Translations under genes and position numbers: made by a program
Notes under the pieces: generated by a model
The model's input: only the letters and a program-made list of their open reading frames with translations
Databases searched by the model: none
Told to the model about the DNA's origin: nothing
Shown: in pieces, positions 1-5,037 of the stretch
How positions within the stretch are numbered: position 1 is the first letter of the stretch
How the letters are laid out: the number at the start of each line of letters is the position of its first letter
Source of the DNA: SVQP01 sp045652835
GTDB taxonomy: Bacteria > Bacillota > Clostridia > Oscillospirales > CAG-272
Assembly: GCA_045652835.1 (NCBI GenBank)
Contig: JAZOLE010000044.1
Coordinates: 1-5,803, forward strand
Reading direction: 5' to 3'
Length of the DNA stretch: 5,803 nt

Positions 1-362
1 TCTTTGAAAACGGCAAGGGCGTGCGCGTGCCCGTCACGGCATACGAAACCAAGGCGGTGCGCCGTAAGCTGACAAGTGCTTACTCGGATGCCTCCCCCGT
101 GGTTGCCATTCTGGACGACACAGACAAGAAGCCGCGCGATATCATGCTGATCTCGTCGGATAACCGCGCGTTCGTGATCAAGACCGCGCTGATCCCCCAA
201 AAATCTACGCGTACCTCCTCGGGTGTGACGCTGATGACGCTCAAGAAGGGTCAGACCGTGACCGCCGTACAGGTGGACGTAGAGGACTCCAAGGGATATA
301 AAAAGACCAAGATTCCCGCTGTCGGTGTACCGATTACGGGCGAACAACTCAAAATTGATTAA
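1..362 (+). CDS. Type IIA DNA topoisomerase subunit A (GyrA/ParC-type), C-terminal end, 5' partial
   Basis: Only the last 119 complete codons are present; the reading frame enters open from the left edge (first complete codon at position 3) and stops at TAA 360-362. The peptide begins FENGKGVRVPV and contains YETKAVRRKL, then IMLISSDNRAFVIKTALI and a GVTLMTLKKGQ stretch. These look like the last blades of the DNA-wrapping beta-pinwheel at the C-terminus of GyrA/ParC proteins. The enzyme cuts and rejoins both DNA strands to change supercoiling or decatenate chromosomes, working with an ATPase B subunit not in this window. The YETK..RKKL pattern and the short basic tail resemble the gyrase-A-like paralogue common in Clostridia, so I cannot choose between gyrA and parC without the breakage-reunion domain. 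The family is fairly sure; the exact paralogue is not. It is followed after 20 bp by a small membrane-protein gene, probably in the same transcript. Confidence 0.85.
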   Translation, partial: FENGKGVRVPVTAYETKAVRRKLTSAYSDASPVVAILDDTDKKPRDIMLISSDNRAFVIKTALIPQKSTRTSSGVTLMTLKKGQTVTAVQVDVEDSKGYKKTKIPAVGVPITGEQLKID

Positions 363-382
363 AACTGAAAGGAAATAAGAAT

Positions 383-556
383 ATGAGCAACAAGAAAAAG
401 CACAAGAAGGTCGTTGAAGCCGAGCAGGAGCAGTCGATCAAGCTGGATCGCAAGACCATCACGAGAATCTTAGCGGGCGCGCTTGCAGCGCTGATGGTGC
501 TGGGTACCATCACCATGACCATTATGTATCTGCTTGAAAGCGGACACGTACACTAA
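383..556 (+). CDS. Small single-pass membrane protein, function unknown (57 aa)
   Basis: The ATG at 383 is preceded by a GAAAGGAAA ribosome site (367-375) and the frame closes at TAA 554-556. The product has a very basic, highly charged N-terminal segment (residues 1-28, opening MSNKKKHKKV), then one hydrophobic helix of about residues 29-51 (ILAGALAALMVLGTITMTIM) and a six-residue polar tail ending in HVH. There is no signal-peptidase or lipoprotein site, so the helix is best read as a C-terminal membrane anchor with the basic part in the cytoplasm by the positive-inside rule. It sits 20 bp after the topoisomerase gene and just before a strong terminator, so the two are probably co-transcribed. 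I do not recognise the family. The ribosome site, codon use like its neighbour, and a terminator starting 7 bp after the stop support a real gene. Confidence 0.75.
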   Translation: MSNKKKHKKVVEAEQEQSIKLDRKTITRILAGALAALMVLGTITMTIMYLLESGHVH

Positions 557-562
557 AATTTA

Positions 563-608
563 CAAAAAGGGCTGAGTCAACACAGGTTGACTCAGCCCTT
601 TTTGTGTT
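563..608 (+). terminator. Strong intrinsic terminator of the topoisomerase operon
   Basis: Perfect 19-bp inverted repeat with left arm 563-581 (CAAAAAGGGCTGAGTCAAC), four-base loop ACAG (582-585) and right arm 586-604. The right arm ends in a run of T, and the left arm begins with a run of A, so it could stop transcription from either side. It starts 7 bp after the stop of the 57-aa gene. Confidence 0.93.
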
Positions 609-663
609 TCCGTCTTATGCGAGTGTACGCTATGGGCAACTAAAGATAGCCCCCCCTCAAAGA

Positions 664-944
664 CAATGTTATTAAGTTAAGAAATCGCCCACAACAGACA
701 AGAGAACGGAACAGCCGTGTGCCCAAAAGGCGTCCCCCGGGGGGGAAGCTGGCGCCGTAGGCGACTGAAGGGGAATGCGAAAGCTTAGGCTTGAATTGTT
801 ATACCCGAACGGCTATGCGCGCCGTCTAGTCCGGCGCTCCCCTTCAGTCGCTTCGCGACAGCTTCCCCCCGGGGGACGCCTTTTTGGCGCATACCCGCAT
901 CGTTTGTGTACCCGCTATGAGTTTTGCTTAACTTAATGACATTG
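664..944. mobile_element. MITE-like long palindromic element with 18-bp terminal inverted repeats
   Basis: The ends are CAATGTTATTAAGTTAAG (664-681) and its inverted copy (927-944), matching at 17 of 18 bases. Nested inside is a second inverted-repeat pair: 721-750 (GCCCAAAAGGCGTCCCCC, then a G run and AAGCT) against 860-890, and 761-774 (GCGACTGAAGGGGA) against 838-851, which is perfect. The right inner arm also holds its own small hairpin, GTCGC-TTC-GCGAC. The central part (about 781-834) is unpaired. The element carries no protein of its own; the open frames across it are composition artefacts. Terminal inverted repeats, about 281 bp length, no coding capacity and an intergenic site fit a non-autonomous miniature transposable element. 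I saw no convincing target-site duplication, so an extragenic palindromic repeat of another kind remains possible. Confidence 0.6.
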
Positions 945-978
945 AGTAAACCCGATCCCCCCTTTTTGCACAATCTCC

Positions 979-1007
979 TTGCATTTCACGAATATCTGTG
1001 CTATACT
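979..1007 (+). promoter_or_regulatory. Sigma-A-type promoter of the M48 protease gene (extended -10)
   Basis: The -35 is TTGCAT (979-984) and, after 17 bp, the -10 is TATACT (1002-1007). The TG at 999-1000 gives an extended -10 (TGCTATACT), which would make up for the weak -35. Transcription would start near 1013-1015, about 25 bases before the ATG at 1039. It lies just outside the MITE-like element, so the gene does not obviously need the element for its promoter. Confidence 0.65.
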
Positions 1008-1038
1008 GTAACTATCATATAAAAAACGAGGTTTTATC

Positions 1039-2268
1039 ATGAAAATCGCCATTCTCATTCTTGCCTTGGTGGGCATACTTTACAACCTTGTGCTGAATAT
1101 TGTGCAGCAACGCTCGGCAAACAACCCCACACCTGCAAACGTTTCCGACGTGTTTGACGCCGAAACCTATCAAAAGTGGAAGGCTTACAGCCGCGAGAGA
1201 TGCACGCTGAGCATCGTTTTCACTTGCATTACAGGTGTAGTGACACTCGCGCTGCTGGCAACCGACGTATACGCCGCATTCGCCTCTCTCTTCCCCTCGG
1301 GCGTGTTCATGCAGCTGCTGGCTGTCATTCTCCTTGAGATCGCCGTGGGCACCGTAGTGGGTATTGTGCGCGGCTACATATCGGACATGATCATTGAGCA
1401 AAAATACGGCTTTAACCGCACAAGCGCCAAGACCTTTGTGATCGACTGCGTCAGAAATACGCTGATTGAGCTGGTACTCTCCCTACTGCTTGCTATGCTG
1501 CTTTGGGGCTCGCACGCGCTGTTTGGCAACTGGATGATTCCCGTTTTTGCCGGAGCAATGTTCATCTTTACCCTGTTCATCTCTTTTATGTACCCTATCT
1601 TCAGCCGCATAGGCAACAAGTTCACGCCCCTTGAGGAGGGCGAGCTCAAGGATAACCTGATGGCTCTGCTGACCAAGCACGGATACAAGGTCAAGGCAAT
1701 CGAGGTCATGGATGCCTCGCGCCGCACCACCAAGCTCAACGCCTATTTCACAGGCTTTGGCAAGATGAAGACCATCGTGCTTTACGATAACCTGGTCAAT
1801 GCGATGACCCCCGACGAGATCTGCGCAGTGTTCGCACACGAGCTGGGTCACGGCTTACATAAGGACGTGCCCAAAATGCAGATCATGAACCTTGGCAACC
1901 TGCTTTTGATGAGCGTCATGGTTTGGATAGTGGTCACCAATCCCGCGTTCTGCACCGCCTTTGGCTTTGCAGGCACCAACTACGGCTTTGCTTACATCGT
2001 GCTTTCGGTGGGAATCGGTCTGGTCAACCCCTTGACAAGTCTTTTGACCAACGCCTACAGCCGCCATGCAGAATACCGCGCCGACAAGCAAGCGGTTTCC
2101 GAGGGATACGGTCCTGCCATGATCACTGCACTCAAAAAGCTAGCGCGCGAGAACTTTGCCCACCTTGCCCCCTCCCGCATCAACGTTGTGCTGGAATACA
2201 GCCATCCCCCGCTCTCCGAAAGAATTGCAGCGGTGGAAAAGGAAATGCAAGCCACGCATACATCATAA
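1039..2268 (+). CDS. M48-family (Ste24/CAAX-type) membrane zinc metallopeptidase
   Basis: A 409-residue integral membrane protease, close to the usual size of bacterial Ste24-like proteins. The start is the ATG at 1039, with a GAGG ribosome site at 1028-1031. Hydrophobic segments lie at about residues 2-22, 57-84, 89-113, 143-162, 166-188, 283-300 and 315-335. The zinc site is HELGH (267-271), with third-ligand Glu345 in SRHAEYRAD. Family hallmarks include KYGFNRTS (122-129), NAYFTGFG followed by IVLYDNLV (about 234-253) and YSHPPLSERI (387-396). The N-terminal membrane domain before the catalytic core separates it from the shorter HtpX heat-shock proteases. Known relatives cut membrane or prenylated peptides; in bacteria the role is generally membrane-protein quality control, and the substrate here is unknown. 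It appears monocistronic between its own promoter and a terminator. Confidence 0.93.
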   Translation: MKIAILILALVGILYNLVLNIVQQRSANNPTPANVSDVFDAETYQKWKAYSRERCTLSIVFTCITGVVTLALLATDVYAAFASLFPSGVFMQLLAVILLEIAVGTVVGIVRGYISDMIIEQKYGFNRTSAKTFVIDCVRNTLIELVLSLLLAMLLWGSHALFGNWMIPVFAGAMFIFTLFISFMYPIFSRIGNKFTPLEEGELKDNLMALLTKHGYKVKAIEVMDASRRTTKLNAYFTGFGKMKTIVLYDNLVNAMTPDEICAVFAHELGHGLHKDVPKMQIMNLGNLLLMSVMVWIVVTNPAFCTAFGFAGTNYGFAYIVLSVGIGLVNPLTSLLTNAYSRHAEYRADKQAVSEGYGPAMITALKKLARENFAHLAPSRINVVLEYSHPPLSERIAAVEKEMQATHTS

Positions 2269-2278
2269 CCCAATATCT

Positions 2279-2313
2279 AAAAGAGCCGTGTCGAACAGAC
2301 TCGGCTCTTTTTT
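2279..2313 (+). terminator. Intrinsic terminator of the M48 protease gene
   Basis: The stem is AAAAGAGCCG (2279-2288) with CGGCTCTTTT (2302-2311), extended above a T:T mismatch by GTC/GAC around the loop GAACA (2293-2297). A run of T follows. It begins 10 bp after the stop codon. The upper stem and loop contain TGTCGAA, which matches the Spo0A-box consensus (see findings). Confidence 0.9.
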
Positions 2314-2464
2314 GTCGGGCACGAAATTTCCCCACGGCACGTGCGCTTATTTCCCGACAGCAATTCCTAATATTTTTCGCTATATTGGAAACCGATTATA
2401 CAATTTGGTAATTTTTTACAATTCCTGCGGCAAAAGTTTGGTACAATTTCGGTGCGATTTCGTC

Positions 2465-2493
2465 TTGCAATTATTTCCAATTTATGGTAAAAT
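2465..2493 (+). promoter_or_regulatory. Sigma-A-type promoter of spo0A (extended -10)
   Basis: The -35 is TTGCAA (2465-2470), then a 17-bp spacer and -10 TAAAAT (2488-2493) with an upstream TG at 2485-2486. Transcription would start near 2500, giving a leader of about 33 bases that holds the AGGAGG site. A second possible -10, TGGTACAAT (TACAAT at 2442-2447), lies upstream without a good -35. I found no convincing sigma-H promoter, although spo0A in Bacillus has one. Confidence 0.65.
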
Positions 2494-2532
2494 ATGTGCA
2501 TAAAAGGAAATTACAGGAGGACACATAAAGTC

Positions 2533-3327
2533 ATGGATACATCCACCAAAATACTGATCGCCGATGAAAACTCCGCTTCGCGCGCCACGCTCCGCGAGGG
2601 GCTTTCGCGCTTGGGCTACCGCTATATTGAAGAGGCTTCCAATGGAGAGGAGGCGCTTGCCAAGATCAACCGCTACCATCCCGACGTGGCGCTGATCGAC
2701 GTTTGGCTTTCCAAGCTGGACGGCATTGGCGTCATTCGCAGCTGCAAGCAGCTGGATCTTTCGCCCGACCGCGCTCCCGCATTTATTATCACCTCACCCG
2801 TTTCCAATCAAAATCTGTTTATTCAGGCAATGGGCGCGGGTGCTTCGCTGTGCTTAATCAAGCCTGTCAATCCCATCAGCCTCTCCGATCATCTGCGCGA
2901 CCTTGGCAGCGGCAGAACTCCCGCACCCTCCCCTGCCGCATCCGCACCGCGCAGTGAGGGCGATGATCGCACGCCCGACATTGAAACGCAAGTGACCAAG
3001 ATCATTCACCAGATCGGTGTGCCCGCGCACATCAAGGGGTATCAGTATTTGCGCACCGCAATTTTGCTGACCGTTAATGACTCGGATATCATCAACTCGG
3101 TCACCAAGGTGCTCTATCCCAGCGTGGCAAAGAAATACCAGACCACGACCAGCCGCGTCGAACGCGCCATCCGCCACGCCATCGAGGTCGCGTGGGATCG
3201 CGGCGACGTGGATACGCTCAATTCTTACTTTGGCTATACCATTCAGAACAACAGAGGAAAGCCCACGAATTCGGAATTTATCGCCATGATCGCGGATAAC
3301 CTCAGACTCAAGTATAAATTGTACTAA
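2533..3327 (+). CDS. spo0A: Sporulation master transcription factor Spo0A
   Basis: A 264-residue response regulator, the normal Spo0A length. The N-terminal receiver domain (about 5-124) has the acidic pair D11-E12, phosphoacceptor D56 in ALIDVWL, switch residue T87 in IITS and conserved K110 in LIKPVN. A proline/alanine/serine-rich hinge (about 125-150) leads to the C-terminal DNA-binding domain, which carries the Spo0A hallmarks VPAHIKGYQYLR (163-174), the recognition-helix region SRVERAIRHAIEVAW (207-221) and KPTNSEFIAM (243-252). The phosphorylated protein binds 0A boxes to control entry into sporulation and other stationary-phase genes. I chose the ATG at 2533 because AGGAGG (2515-2520) lies 12 bp upstream; an upstream in-frame ATG at 2494 would overlap that site and add residues foreign to the family. 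spo0A commonly follows spoIVB in Firmicutes; here its neighbour is an M48 protease with its own terminator, so it appears to be a lone gene. Confidence 0.96.
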   Translation: MDTSTKILIADENSASRATLREGLSRLGYRYIEEASNGEEALAKINRYHPDVALIDVWLSKLDGIGVIRSCKQLDLSPDRAPAFIITSPVSNQNLFIQAMGAGASLCLIKPVNPISLSDHLRDLGSGRTPAPSPAASAPRSEGDDRTPDIETQVTKIIHQIGVPAHIKGYQYLRTAILLTVNDSDIINSVTKVLYPSVAKKYQTTTSRVERAIRHAIEVAWDRGDVDTLNSYFGYTIQNNRGKPTNSEFIAMIADNLRLKYKLY

Positions 3328-3330
3328 TAT

Positions 3331-3498
3331 CCGTAGGGGAGCATTCCATATGCTCCCCTCTTTTATGTCACTCTTATTCCACGGGCGGATATGCAAATCC
3401 GCCCCTACGGGCGTGCGAACCGTAGGGGAGCATTCCATATGCTCCCCTCTTTTATGTCACTCTTATTCCACGGGCGGATATGCAAATCCGCCCTACGG
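3331..3498. repeat. Two tandem copies of an 80-bp two-hairpin palindromic repeat
   Basis: Copy 1 is 3331-3410 and copy 2 is 3420-3498; they are identical except for one missing C near the end of copy 2 (CCCCTACGG against CCCTACGG). The 9-bp spacer GCGTGCGAA gives a period of 89 bp. Each copy starts with CCGTAGGGG, and copy 1 ends with the inverted CCCCTACGG, so the unit is itself bounded by inverted repeats. Inside are two hairpins: AGGGGAGCAT/ATGCTCCCCT (loop of 5) and GGGCGGAT/ATCCGCCC (loop of 6), separated by a T-rich linker of about 22 bases. The near-identity indicates a recent duplication or strong homogenisation. Confidence 0.9.
3335..3365 (+). terminator. Probable spo0A terminator supplied by a repeat hairpin
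   Basis: Eight bp after the spo0A stop is a perfect hairpin: AGGGGAGCAT (3335-3344), loop TCCAT, ATGCTCCCCT (3350-3359), followed by CTTTTAT. The T run is short, so termination may be only partial. The same hairpin recurs 89 bp downstream as part of a tandem repeat, so the repeat element probably doubles as the terminator. Confidence 0.5.
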
Positions 3499-3507
3499 TT
3501 GTCGGAT

Positions 3508-3531
3508 CGTCGGGGACGCCGGTCCCTACAG
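3508..3531. repeat. Third small GTAGGG-type palindrome next to the tandem repeat
   Basis: GGGAC (3513-3517) and GTCCC (3522-3526) form a short hairpin with loop GCCG, and the segment ends in CCCTACA. On the minus strand it reads TGTAGGGACCGGCGTCCCCGAC, cut here for description into a TGTAGGGACC start and a GTCCCCGAC end. The TAGGG/CCCTA boundary is the same as in the adjacent 80-bp repeat, suggesting a related family of extragenic palindromes. Confidence 0.5.
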
Positions 3532-3578
3532 TTGGGAATATAAGATTTGTAACTTTTGTAGAAAAATCGGTTTTGCTC

Positions 3579-3607
3579 TTGATTTATCGGAAATAGTATG
3601 ATAGAAT
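3579..3607 (+). promoter_or_regulatory. Sigma-A-type promoter of the HAD hydrolase gene (extended -10)
   Basis: The -35 is TTGATT (3579-3584), then a 17-bp spacer and -10 TAGAAT (3602-3607) with TG at 3599-3600. The expected start near 3614 gives a leader of about 55 bases. It lies in an AT-rich stretch right after the palindromic repeats and so gives the gene its own transcription. Confidence 0.65.
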
Positions 3608-3669
3608 ATATCTCCCGCACAATACTTTTTTACATAGATCTACCTCACGCTACAAAGAAGGAGGCACAC

Positions 3670-4521
3670 ATGAGCAAAACTACGATTGGTATTCTTTACG
3701 ATTTTGATAAAACACTTTGCACGACCGACATGCAGGAATATGCGTTCATCAAGAATCTTGACATGACCCCCGATGAATTTTGGGGGCAGGCAGGACACCT
3801 GACCAAGCTTTACGAAATGGAAAAGATTCTCGCATACATGCTGGTCATGATCCAAAAATGCAAGGAAAAGGGTATTCCCCTGACCGAGGATTATTTGCGC
3901 TCGTGCGGTGAAAACGTAGAGCTGTTTAGCGGTGTGGCAACTTGGTTTGACCGCATCAACGCCTTTGGCAAGTCTCTTGGCGTCAATATTGAGCACTATA
4001 TCATCTCGTCCGGCACGTATGAGATCATCGAGGGGACGCCTATTGCAAAATATTTCAAGAAGGTATTTGCCTGCAGATACGTCTATGACCAGAACGGTGA
4101 GGCGGTATGGCCTGCACACGCCATCAACTACACGCTCAAGACCCAGTATATCTACCGCATTTCCAAGGGCATTCTTGACCTGACCGATGACTACAACCTC
4201 AACCGTGAGCAGGACGAGAGCCTGCGCCGCATCGCATATCAAAACATGATCTACGTGGGCGACGGAATGACCGATATTCCCTGCATGAAGATGGTCAAGG
4301 AGCGCGGCGGCAAATCGATCGCGGTGTATCCCGAGGGCAAGGGCGACACGGTCAAGCCGCTTGTGGACGATGACCGCATCAATTACGTCTGCGTTGCAGA
4401 CTACTCCGAAAACTCCACCATGGGGCGCATTGTCAAGCTGATGATCGAAAACATGGCAATCACCGAAAAGCTTAAAAAAGAAGAAAGAGCTCAGCTCTCG
4501 CATTACAAGACCAAAAAGTAA
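3670..4521 (+). CDS. HAD-superfamily hydrolase, phosphoserine-phosphatase-like (283 aa)
   Basis: A soluble 283-residue protein with no membrane segment. The ATG at 3670 was chosen because a strong AAGGAGG site (3658-3664) lies 5 bp before it; the open frame continues upstream but without a ribosome site. Haloacid-dehalogenase motif I is YDFDKTL with catalytic D11 and D13, motif II is IISSGT (Ser113 or Ser114), the motif III lysine is probably K157 or K166, and motif IV is VGDGMTD with D198 and D202. The helical insert between motifs I and II (about 20-105) is the cap, as in the phosphoserine-phosphatase-like class. The fold predicts Mg-dependent phosphate-monoester hydrolysis through a phospho-aspartate; the substrate cannot be read from sequence. 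The C-terminal end (about 265-283) is a charged, lysine-rich helix. It appears monocistronic, with its own promoter and terminator. Confidence 0.9.
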   Translation: MSKTTIGILYDFDKTLCTTDMQEYAFIKNLDMTPDEFWGQAGHLTKLYEMEKILAYMLVMIQKCKEKGIPLTEDYLRSCGENVELFSGVATWFDRINAFGKSLGVNIEHYIISSGTYEIIEGTPIAKYFKKVFACRYVYDQNGEAVWPAHAINYTLKTQYIYRISKGILDLTDDYNLNREQDESLRRIAYQNMIYVGDGMTDIPCMKMVKERGGKSIAVYPEGKGDTVKPLVDDDRINYVCVADYSENSTMGRIVKLMIENMAITEKLKKEERAQLSHYKTKK

Positions 4522-4525
4522 AATC

Positions 4526-4554
4526 AGTCCGAAGCGCATGCTTCGGGCTTTTTT
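4526..4554 (+). terminator. Intrinsic terminator of the HAD hydrolase gene
   Basis: CCGAAGC (4529-4535), loop GCAT, GCTTCGG (4540-4546), lengthened to about 10 pairs by AGT/GCT with one wobble, then a run of T (4549-4554). It begins 4 bp after the stop codon. Confidence 0.9.
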
Positions 4555-4728
4555 ATGACGATTCGGAGCGTCCATATAATGAATCTCACCCACCGCAATC
4601 GCTTCTCTCGTTTTGGCTCGTGCCTGGCAAAACTCGCTCCGCTGCGGTCCAATCTGCTTGCAGATATCTCTCCCGCGGAGAGGGCTCATCAAGGCTTCCA
4701 TTTCACGATAGTGAGTAAAACGGATATG
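4555..4728. other. Non-coding stretch with clustered short palindromes between convergent genes
   Basis: This stretch holds no credible gene: the frames through it lack ribosome sites or are continuations of antisense frames over the HAD gene. It does hold several small perfect hairpins in a row: CCGC-T-GCGG (4639-4647), ATCTGC-TT-GCAGAT (4652-4665) and CTCTCC-CGC-GGAGAG (4668-4682). Its GC content resembles the left part of the window, not the AT-rich genes to its right. It may be an extragenic repeat or the remnant of one; a small RNA cannot be excluded. Confidence 0.4.
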
Positions 4729-4766
4729 CAAAGACAGGAGCCGATCTAAATCAGCTCCTGTCTTTG
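4729..4766 (-). terminator. Terminator of the XRE regulator gene (probably bidirectional)
   Basis: CAAAGACAGGAGC (4729-4741) pairs perfectly with GCTCCTGTCTTTG (4754-4766). After one mismatch the stem continues as GAT/ATC around the loop CTAA. On the minus strand it begins directly after the TAA stop of the XRE gene. The run of T after the stem is short, so efficiency on either strand is uncertain. Confidence 0.75.
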
Positions 4767-4976
4767 TTATTCATTTTGATATTCCTTCCCCGTTATCAAG
4801 TAATCAATTGATACATGGAAATATTGCGACATTTTGACAAGCATATCAAGGTCGGGACTTCTCTTTCCGTTTTCATAAAAGGAGATCGCTTCACGGCTGA
4901 TATTCAGATCCATGGCAACCTTAAGCTGGCTGAACTTTTTGCGTTTCCGTATTTCTTTCAAGCCAAGCATCTCCAT
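4767..4976 (-). CDS. Small XRE-family helix-turn-helix repressor (69 aa)
   Basis: The 69-residue product is almost entirely one Cro/C1-type DNA-binding domain: basic helix 1 (about 4-13, LGLKEIRKRK), scaffold helix 2 (16-23, SQLKVAMD), recognition helix 3 (27-35, SREAISFYE), then the signature ENGKRSPDLDMLVKMSQYF and a closing VSIDYLITG. No ligand-binding or protease domain is attached, so it probably acts as a simple dimeric repressor responding to partner proteins or to its own level. The ATG at 4976 (minus) has a ribosome site AAAAGGGG nine bases upstream; a second Met two codons later is a possible alternative. It diverges from the lipoprotein gene across a 113-bp gap with two long palindromes, so autoregulation and control of the lipoprotein are inferred. 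Confidence 0.88.
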   Translation of the reverse strand: MEMLGLKEIRKRKKFSQLKVAMDLNISREAISFYENGKRSPDLDMLVKMSQYFHVSIDYLITGKEYQNE

Positions 4977-5006
4977 AAAAGCGTTCCCCTTTTTCTATAA
5001 AATCTA

Positions 5007-5035
5007 TTGACTTTATTGTAACATTATGTTACAAT
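5007..5035 (+). promoter_or_regulatory. Sigma-A-type promoter of the lipoprotein gene
   Basis: The -35 is TTGACT (5007-5012), the spacer is 17 bp and the -10 is TACAAT (5030-5035) with TG at 5027-5028, so both hexamers match consensus at 5 of 6 and the -10 is extended. It is the best promoter in the window. The start would be near 5042. Palindrome O1 fills the whole spacer and -10, so a protein bound there would block RNA polymerase. Because O1 is symmetric, it also offers a TGTTACAAT extended -10 on the minus strand (TACAAT over 5020-5015) for the XRE gene, though without a good -35. Confidence 0.75.
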
Positions 5036-5037
5036 AA
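5013..5037. promoter_or_regulatory. Operator palindrome O1 (25 bp, perfect)
   Basis: Perfect 25-bp palindrome centred on T5025 with core TGTAACATTATGTTACA (5017-5033). It overlaps the spacer and -10 of the lipoprotein promoter. The most likely ligand is the divergent XRE protein. The core also fits the TGTNA-N7-TNACA pattern known for GlnR/TnrA nitrogen regulators, which is an alternative. Confidence 0.8.

Noticed and set aside
785..973. 62-codon minus-strand frame in the first intergenic region
   Set aside because: It spans half of the palindromic element, with low-complexity composition and no ribosome site. Its openness follows from the GC-rich repeat.
2314..2358. GTCGGG/CCCGAC and GCACG/CGTGC paired arms as a possible riboswitch or leader structure for spo0A
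   Set aside because: The arms are short, with a lopsided bulge, and lie upstream of the predicted spo0A start, so they would not be in its leader RNA. No known riboswitch pattern was recognised.
2503..2512. AAAGGAAATT as the -35 of a sigma-H promoter for spo0A
   Set aside because: A matching -10 would have to lie at or inside the coding start, and the motif is in the leader next to the ribosome site.
2854..3438. 194-codon minus-strand frame across spo0A and the repeats
   Set aside because: It is antisense to an unmistakable Spo0A and begins inside the tandem repeat; no ribosome site or family features.
3331..3498. CRISPR array reading of the tandem repeat
   Set aside because: Only two units, 80 bp long with a 9-bp spacer; the palindromic two-hairpin design and absence of cas genes do not fit a CRISPR array.
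3350..3620. Short frames on both strands inside the repeat region after spo0A
   Set aside because: They encode the same peptide twice because the DNA is duplicated, and cover hairpin repeats and the HAD promoter; no gene signals.
3640..4731. 363-codon open frame on the minus strand across the HAD gene
   Set aside because: It is the antisense shadow of the HAD gene, whose motifs, ribosome site, promoter and terminator are all on the plus strand. The minus frame has no recognisable domain and runs through two terminators.
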